In this document: positions 57,703 through 64,000 of the stretch, one piece after another
Layout of the letters: the number at the start of each line of letters is the position of its first letter
Numbering within the stretch: the stretch's first letter is position 1
DNA from: Hybos culiciformis
Taxonomy: Eukaryota > Arthropoda > Insecta > Diptera > Hybotidae
Length of the DNA: 64,000 nucleotides
NCBI GenBank assembly: GCA_964007475.1
Contig: CAXFZM010000320.1
Span: 248,001-312,000, forward strand
Direction of reading: 5' to 3'
Notes under the pieces: model-generated
Database searches by the model: none
What the model was told of the DNA's origin: nothing
The model's input: the letters and a program-made list of their open reading frames with translations, nothing else
Made by a program: the position numbers and the translations under genes

Positions 57703-58980
57703 GGGGGATCAGCAGGGCCCTATTGCATGGGCCTCCGATTTTTGGGGCCCCCAATTTAAAAAAAAATCAGCAAATTTGTAGCTTTCTATTAGAAAATCTG
57801 TAAAAATTTATTTACATAGCAGAAAAAAGTTCTAGTATAAGCTTTGGTTTTAAAAAATATTAGAACAACACGCAGTTGCAAAACACAATCCGCTTCTGAG
57901 GAAAACTATCTAAGAATCATCTGTTTATTTATACACGAATCCAGCTTTTTGGACTCGTGTCTTATGATCAATTATCGAAACTTCTACGAAAAAAGAAGAG
58001 AAAACAAACACCACTTTATTACTTCAAATTTTCAGTCTATTTCGACAATCACAATGTTTAAAATTAAATTTAAGTACAATTTATTAGTTATATTCAGGAC
58101 ACTTATGTATTTAGAAAACAGGAAAAAATAAAATTGCTCAAAAAAAAAAAAAACATATAAAATTTAACTTTAGAAAAAAAAACATATACAATTTAACTTT
58201 ACTTTAGGAAAATAAAATTTTGTAATGAGACTCCAAAATTAAATTACGTGCATACAACTATGTAATGCACATATAAAAACAAAAAAAAATATTTTTTGTT
58301 TTTTCCAGACAATGAGAACAAATCTTATCTTTTTAATATGCACAATAATGCTGAGCAAAGAAAAATTTTGTACATTTTAAGTGCATAAAATGGAATTAAA
58401 AATTACAACAGTTTTTGTTTTATTTAAATTCGTCGAAATAGATTTGAGATTTAACATCATCTTTTGTGCTATTGATTCTGAAATATCTGGATTGTCAAGG
58501 CGATTTAAATCATTGAATGAAAATTGAGATTTATTTAAAGTTATTTGGTTATTTGAAGATTATATCTGAGAAAGAAATATAATTTTCAGGGAATCGGTAT
58601 TTAGAAAAATACTCAAAGGAAATTTCTATTGAAATAATTGATGAATTTAAATTTTTAAAGAATATTTATAGAACTAACTTTGACATAGATCCATTACCTG
58701 AAAATTTACGAAAAAAACATTGTTGAAACGCCAATCTTTCAAGAAACACTAAATGTTTACTCAAACCTAAATATAAATTGTGACTATACACGAAAGCTTG
58801 ATTTTTTCCAAAATTATTAAGGAATTCACCAATTCTAAAGCGGGTATAAGGCCTTTTTAAAATAATTTTATTTTTATATTATTACATAATTTTTTGGAAT
58901 TTTTTTATAATTAAACTAAATTGAGCGGTATAGGGCCCCCAAAAAATTTTGGGCCCGGGCCTCTTTGAAGCTCTCTCAGA
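57703..58980 (+). mobile_element. Decayed hAT-like DNA element
   Basis: The left end CAGGGCCCTATTGCATGGGC then TTTTTGGGGCCCCCAA and the right region ATAGGGCCCCCAAAAAATTT then GGGCCCGGGCC are partial inverse matches. In the middle (about 58460-58700) are short coding remnants, for example IDSEISGLSRRFKSLNEN and FLKNIYRTNFDIDPLPE, that recall the hAT/ZMYM1-like transposase tail, in several frames with stops. No target duplication found. Confidence 0.45.
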
Positions 58981-58983
58981 GCT

Positions 58984-59222
58984 TGCATGTAAGTGTTTTT
59001 GTATAAAATTTAATGATTTATTCCGTTGTGAAGTGATCCTTTAATTAATATATTTTTATCCGTTTACAATATAGACATTGATAATGCACTAAGCAAAGTG
59101 CGAAATATTTGCAAAATTGGACAATAAAATTATTTGATGTAAATGTATGCATACTACGTCTTTTAGTTTTTTATTAATTTAACGGGCTGTCTGCACCCAA
59201 AATTGACAACAAATTAATAGAA
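58984..59222. repeat. Dispersed repeat, inverted partner of 45721-45937
   Basis: Reverse complement of 45721-45937 with moderate divergence, for example ATTGATAATGCACTAAGCAA here and TTAGTGCATTATCAAT there. Confidence 0.7.
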
Positions 59223-59463
59223 AATCAAACAGCCACAAAACATAAATACAATTTAATTCCCTATGATGTCAGATGTAATGATGTAAACCCAGTAAGAGTA
59301 TTATATAACGATGTTTTGAATCTGACATAACGTATTTAATGTTGAAATTTTATTGAATTAAAAAACATAATGTAGCGAATTATTTTATTAACTGATTAAG
59401 TACTCTACCTACTATATAAAAAACAAAAGAGCTGTCATGGGACACCAGATTGGAACGTAGTTC

Positions 59464-60412
59464 CAGAGCCGGTCCAGCTATATGTGCATGATGTGCACTT
59501 GCACAGGGCGCCTAACGAATAGGGCGCCAATCGATTTATAGCCAAGAACATGCAAATGCATTCGAAGTTGACTACTGTGCTACTGTTCACAACAAAACTC
59601 TACCCAGAAAAAAATTAACACAGTATACAATTTTTTTTGCATACCATGAGCGCCTAATGTGCAAATAAAAATTCAGCATAGAATAAAATCAACATAGTAT
59701 TTATGTTAATATTTTTTTTGGTATAGACTAGGTAGAAAAAGTCTACGTACGGGTTCGTTTCTTATTTTTTGTTCAACATGTTCCCAGTTTTTGATGTCAT
59801 TTAAAAGCACTCTATGAAAAAAGTTTTTTTGTGAAAATTTTAATTTTGGGAAATATCAATTTTTGGAAAAGTTTGCGTACAGCCGGGTTTAATTCCGCGT
59901 CTCAGAAATTAACTAGTAATGTCATTTGGAAGGCAACTGAATTTAGACAATTTTGCGCCATATAATTTTATCCATACGATAAGGAAAGTGTCATAAATTG
60001 TCTTTGAAAGTCATAAATACCTTAGAACCGCTGGAAATTAGGTTAGAACCGCTTGTTAATTTCTGAGACGCGGCATTAAAACCGGCTGTATGCAGACTTT
60101 TCTAAAAATTGAAATTTCTCAAAATTTAAATTTTGATAAAAAAAAATTTTTTATAGAGTCCTTTTAAATGACATCAAAAACTAGGAACATGTCGAACAAA
60201 AAATAAGAAAGCGATCCTGTACGCAGACTTTTTCTACCTAGTGTATGTATATTTATTTGAGGACTAGCACTAGACCTACTGGGGATACCTCGTTCGAAAA
60301 AGCGCGTTAGTATATTCTACCTCAATAGCGACGTGAAAATGACTTATACTATGCTTATGGGCGCAATTTTCAAAATCAGCACAGGGCGCTGAATCAGCTT
60401 GAACCGGGCCTG
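59464..60412. mobile_element. Non-autonomous hAT element with 8-bp target duplication
   Basis: CGTAGTTC occurs exactly at 59456-59463 and 60413-60420. The left end CAGAGCCGGTCCAGCT and the right end (inverted) CAGGCCCGGTTCAAGC match with few differences, and ACAGGGCGC occurs near both ends. No coding sequence. Another MITE is nested in it (59723-60246). Confidence 0.8.
59723..60246. mobile_element. Palindromic MITE nested in the hAT element
   Basis: The left ACTAGGTAGAAAAAGTCTAC then TTGTTCAACATGTTCC is mirrored on the right by GGAACATGTCGAACAA then GCAGACTTTTTCTACCTAGT. Both arms contain an ATTAACTAGTAATGTCATTT-like block or its remnant. A half copy lies at 41230-41530. Confidence 0.75.
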
Positions 60413-60420
60413 CGTAGTTC

Positions 60421-61010
60421 CTTAGCGTACATATAAGTAATTTTCATTTTTTATCAATTCAAAATTTTATTAATTTAAAAAGAAACTTTTTTCTACTTTT
60501 CCCAGTTTTCTCTAATTTTGCATTTTTTTCATTTAAAGAAACCTTTTTTAAGGAGCATTTTTAGACTGTTTTTTCGAATTTCGAAGATCTTTTTTGACAT
60601 CGAAAATTCAAAAAGCTAAAACTAAGAGTCTGTTCACTTATTAGTGATTATTGAAAAAATTGAAATCGGATTTAATATTCCAGATTTTTTAATTTGTAAC
60701 GACACGATTTTACTGCCGTTATTTGAAAAAATGAAATAATTTTGTCCTAAAGCCGTTCACAAATTCAATTTTACTTCTTAAAATTCTGCAAAGGGAAATT
60801 TTAAATTTCCCATAACAAACTAAATTTGTAGGTCTACTTTTAAGTGAATTCAAAAACTAAAATTGTATAGAAAAGAAAAAAGCGGCAAAAATGGATAAGA
60901 AAATTCGGTCGGTCACGTATTATTATAAGTTTTTGTGATTTCAGTGAGCCAAATATTATTTTATAAGTAGTTGATTTTAGCAGATTATACAGAATGCAGA
61001 AAATTACGTC
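60421..61010. other. AT-rich interval, nothing recognised
   Basis: No supported ORF, repeat border or RNA. Confidence 0.4.
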
Positions 61011-62860
61011 CTCAATTAAGAAATTGTGACTCTAAGTTTATCAATTTTCATACAACGTTCAATAAAAAACTATTACTATTTGCCGCGAGAGGGACTGTTT
61101 ACATTTTATCAAATCATATAAAATGGGACTCATTATTTAAACTTTAGCAAAATTAACAGGTATCGTTAATATTGACTGTTTTGACAACCCATTTATTTAA
61201 ATTTTTTTCACCCATAAGTATGTGCCTTTTTTCGCCATAGGAGTCGCTATTTGGAGATATAAATAAGTGAATACTTATAAATTTAAATTTTTTGTTTTTG
61301 TTGTTTTTGCAACACCAAAAAAAAAAAGAAATATCATAAGCCAAAATGGCAAAGTATCGAAATATTTAACGCCGGCAGACGACTTGACTTGCCTTGGTAC
61401 CGAATAGCGCCTTTATATTGGCAAAATAATACTGACAAAATTATACAAGATTTTAAAAATTATACAAGAATTTTATTTGAACTATAAAATATTAATTAGT
61501 TAATAATAAAAAATTAATATTTAATAAATATTTTATTTTATAAATATTTTATAAATTGAAATAAAATTTAAGTTTATCAATTTTCATACAAAGTTCAATA
61601 AAAAATACAAGAGCCGGCGGGACGTTTGATAGATGTGAAACATCGGAATTATTTTGTACAGAAAAGAAAACTTAAAAAAAATTAACAGGTATCGTTAATA
61701 TACTTATAAATTTTAATTTTGTTTTTGCAACACAAAAAAAAAACAATTGTCAGCCGTGGCAAAGTATCGAAATATCTAACGCCGGCAGACGACTTGACTT
61801 GACTTGACTTGACTTGACCGAATAGTGCCTTTATATTGACAAAATTATACAAAATTTATATGTATTTACATTGAAATTATTATGAAAATCTAAATTTTAT
61901 TTGAAATATAATTAGTTAATAATAAAAAAATAATATTTTCTAAGTATTTTATTAATATTTTATAAAATCAAATAAAATTTAAGTTTTCATCAAATCATTT
62001 AAAATGCGACGGCGTCGACTCATTATTTAAACTTTAAAAAAATTAACAGTGGTGACATGTTAAGTTGTCATTCGAACAGCGAATATGTATCGAACATCGA
62101 AGCGAGTGGATTTTTTGGCAACATGTTAAGATTTTCTCGCTTCGATACTTTCGAAAATCATTTTCTGAAATGATTTTTGACGTTAAAAAAAAAAAATAAG
62201 CAAAAAGTAAATAATAATAAATAATTTTTCATACCTAATTATTTTTATTTACATTTATTAAAATTATTTTTTTTAATTTTCATAAATAAAAATGTTTACC
62301 TACCCACCTTTAGAATAATTTTTTTTTATTAATATTAAAATAATTTTCTTTTAATTATTTTATTTTTAAATAATTAAAAAACAAATATTTTTGTTTATTC
62401 AAAATTAATTTTTATAAATAATTTTGAATAAAAATAATTTCTTTTTTCATACATTTTTATTATTCGATTCCGTATCACTTGAAAATTTTTTTGTGATACC
62501 GTAGCGAGAAAACGTAGAAGCGATTTTGTCATAACATACTGCCATTCGATCGAATATCGAATATCGAATTTTTCGAAATCTTAACATCCCACCTTAGGTA
62601 TCGTTAATTTACTTATAAATTTTAATTTTTTCTTTTTGTTGTTTTTGCAACAAAAAAAAAAAACAATTGTCAGCCGTGGCAAAGTATCCAAATATCTAAC
62701 GCCGGCAGATGACTTGACTTGACTTGACTTGACTTGACAGGACTTGACTTGGTACCGAATAGCGCCTTTATATTGACAAAATTATACAAAATTTATATTT
62801 ATTTACATTGAAATTAGTATGAAAATCTAAATTTTATTTGAAATATAAAATATTAATTTT
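61011..62860. repeat. Satellite array, three to four units of about 400-480 bp with TTGAC microsatellite
   Basis: Recurring parts are TCAATTTTCATACAAAGTTC, TTAACAGGTATCGTTAATAT, GGCAAAGTATCGAAATATCT then AACGCCGGCAGACGACTTGA, and AATAGCGCCTTTATATTG. The GACTT/TTGAC run has about 2 copies near 61380, 5 near 61790 and 4 or more near 62710. A unit also lies at 39124-39410. The array is interrupted by a MITE (62045-62588) and ends in a LINE insertion. Confidence 0.75.
62045..62588. mobile_element. MITE inserted in the satellite
   Basis: It begins after TTAACA of the satellite and ends before GGTATCGTTAAT, so it splits TTAACAGGTATCG. The left AGTGGTGACATGTTAAG and the right (inverted) AAGGTGGGATGTTAAG are similar. 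TATCGAA/TTCGATA motifs are repeated inside. No ORF. Confidence 0.6.
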
Positions 62861-62861
62861 T

Positions 62862-63518
62862 TTTTTTTTTCTTTCCCTTATTCCACGAGGGAACATAGGT
62901 CGCTAACTTGTGCTCTCCATAGAACTCTATCTTGGGCTTTTTCTGTTATTGTCTCCCAAGTCTGATTATGTAATCTCATCTCGGATTCTACCGTTCGTTT
63001 CCACGTTATACAAGGCCTTCCTCTACGCCTTCTTCCATTTCGCGGACTGTATGCTAGTCCTTGTCTTGTTATTGCCCCTACTGGTCTTCTAAGTGTGTGA
63101 CCAATCCAGCTCCATCTTCTTTTCTTAATTGTTTCTTCTATTGTTGCCACTTTCGTTATGTTCCATAGGTCTTTGTTACTAATCCTATTGGGCCAGAAGA
63201 TTTTGCATATGATTCGCAGGCATTTGTTGACATTATGTCTGCAGCTTTTTGATATTATTTTTCGTAATTCTCCAGGTTTCACAACCATATAGAAGTACTG
63301 ACTTGATGCTTGCGTTCAATATTTTTATCTTTGTATTGCGTGTAATTTGAGCTGATTGCCATATCTTATACATTCCTCCAAATGTTCTTCTTGCCGTGGT
63401 TAGTCTGTTTTGAATGTCTTTATCTGAACCACCATTCATTGCAATTGTAGTTCCTAGGTAGGTGAATTCCTCTATGTCTTCTATTGACTCTTGATTTATC
63501 CGGATAGCATTGTTGTGT
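62862..63518 (-). pseudogene. 3' end of a second LINE (reverse transcriptase tail, RTE/jockey-like), minus strand
   Basis: On the minus strand the frame at 63518-63233 has IEEFTYLGTTIAMNGGSDKD and IKSVLLYGCETWRITK. After a one-base shift near 63237, the next frame (to stop 62878) has NKCLRIICKIFWPNRISNKD, RRWSWIGHTLRRP and RRRRGRPCITWKRTVESEMR, the well-known C-terminal tail of insect endonuclease-RT elements. A poly(A) tail (T run at 62862-62871 on plus) follows. The 5' side is truncated at about 63518. It is inserted into the last satellite unit. Confidence 0.75.
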
Positions 63519-64000
63519 GCATGGGCGCCGCCAGGATTTTTTATAAGGTGGTGCATGTGAAAATTATTATTTTGATTTTACCAAATCTTTGACATATTGC
63601 GGGCTCATCTCTAAGTTACAATTTCCAACAACCTTAATTTAAATTAAATTTTGATTTTAGGAAAAATCAGTTGCAAAACAATATTTTGAATTCACGACAA
63701 AATTCATCTCAGTATGCTGATACGATGCTGAGAACTTTTTAAGATTATCTCTCACCGCAGGGCTGCCAGATGGAATAAATGAAATTTCCTCAAATTTTTA
63801 AGAAATTTCCCCAAACCAGACACTTTTTTAAAAAAACTCCTCAAATTATTTTTTTTATATTTTTCTGCACTAAAATTTTTTTTTGCCCTAAATTAGAAAA
63901 AAAAATTGTTTAACGGTTTTACTCACTGCAGTTTTTCCCCAAAAACAGCTTATTTTTGCAAGATTTCCTCAAATTTTTAATGTGTTCAGATTTTATGTGG
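63519..64000. other. Unresolved repeat-like flank
   Basis: It starts with GGGCGCCGCCAGGATTTTTT, which looks like the edge of another repeat. A further possible element start is CAGGGCTGCCAGATGG near 63761. No ORF supported. Confidence 0.35.

Noticed and set aside
57844..58131. 95-aa plus ORF in the decayed hAT-like element
   Set aside because: No similarity to a transposase that I can recognise; the flanking remnants in other frames are more convincing.
1..64000. tRNA, rRNA, snRNA or host exon-rich gene
   Set aside because: No cloverleaf with A/B boxes, no rRNA-like conserved block and no multi-exon host gene was seen by eye; tRNA-like matches are only the primer binding sites.

Overview
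The window is eukaryotic, almost certainly insect, repeat-rich intergenic or heterochromatin-like DNA. It is very AT-rich with long A and T runs. The inferred introns are 42-66 nt, and the only sizeable reading frames belong to transposable elements: mdg1/412-type and errantivirus-like Ty3/Gypsy retrotransposons, hAT elements, jockey/CR1-type LINE pieces and many MITEs. I see no rRNA, tRNA, CRISPR array or recognisable host gene. The set of families fits Diptera or a related insect order; the species cannot be named from this sequence.

Layout. (1) 1-6235, minus strand: an mdg1/412-like Ty3/Gypsy element (element C) cut by the window start. It has a 528-bp LTR (5708-6235), a tRNA-Arg type primer binding site, a long leader with small ORFs, gag (one frameshift) and the start of pol. 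(2) 6236-22023, plus strand: unit A of a very large env-bearing gypsy-like element. Its 5' leader was split by the insertion of element C. It carries gag, protease, RT/RNase H, integrase, a 48-aa membrane ORF and env, followed by about 6.5 kb of unusual 3' sequence and an LTR. (3) 22024-39123: unit B, a second tandem copy of the same element that shares the middle LTR and ends at a 3' LTR. A and B share at least ten disabling lesions, so a dead element was probably duplicated. B also has integrase deletions and a 1,262-bp tandem duplication in env. The extra 3' region of each unit holds a plus-strand spliced two-ORF exon and, on the opposite strand, a three-coding-exon gene for a small CCHC zinc-knuckle protein. 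These are the most novel items here.

(4) 39124-48000: one satellite unit followed by a dense run of MITEs and foldback elements. (5) 48050-54272: a complete-looking hAT transposon with matching terminal repeats, an exact 8-bp target duplication and an uninterrupted transposase with one 45-nt intron. (6) 54283-57687: a minisatellite with variable GC hairpins, a roughly 216-bp near-perfect palindrome and a 5'-truncated jockey/CR1-like LINE. (7) 57703-60412: a decayed hAT-like element and a non-autonomous hAT element (8-bp target duplication) with a palindromic MITE nested inside. (8) 61011-62860: a tandem satellite with a TTGAC microsatellite, itself interrupted by a MITE and by a minus-strand LINE fragment (62878-63518).

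Causal reading. The retroelement units carried the standard gag-pol-env programme and an apparent accessory gene set. After they were inactivated the locus evolved by LTR-LTR recombination, nested insertion and local duplication. The only element that looks potentially competent now is the hAT transposon.
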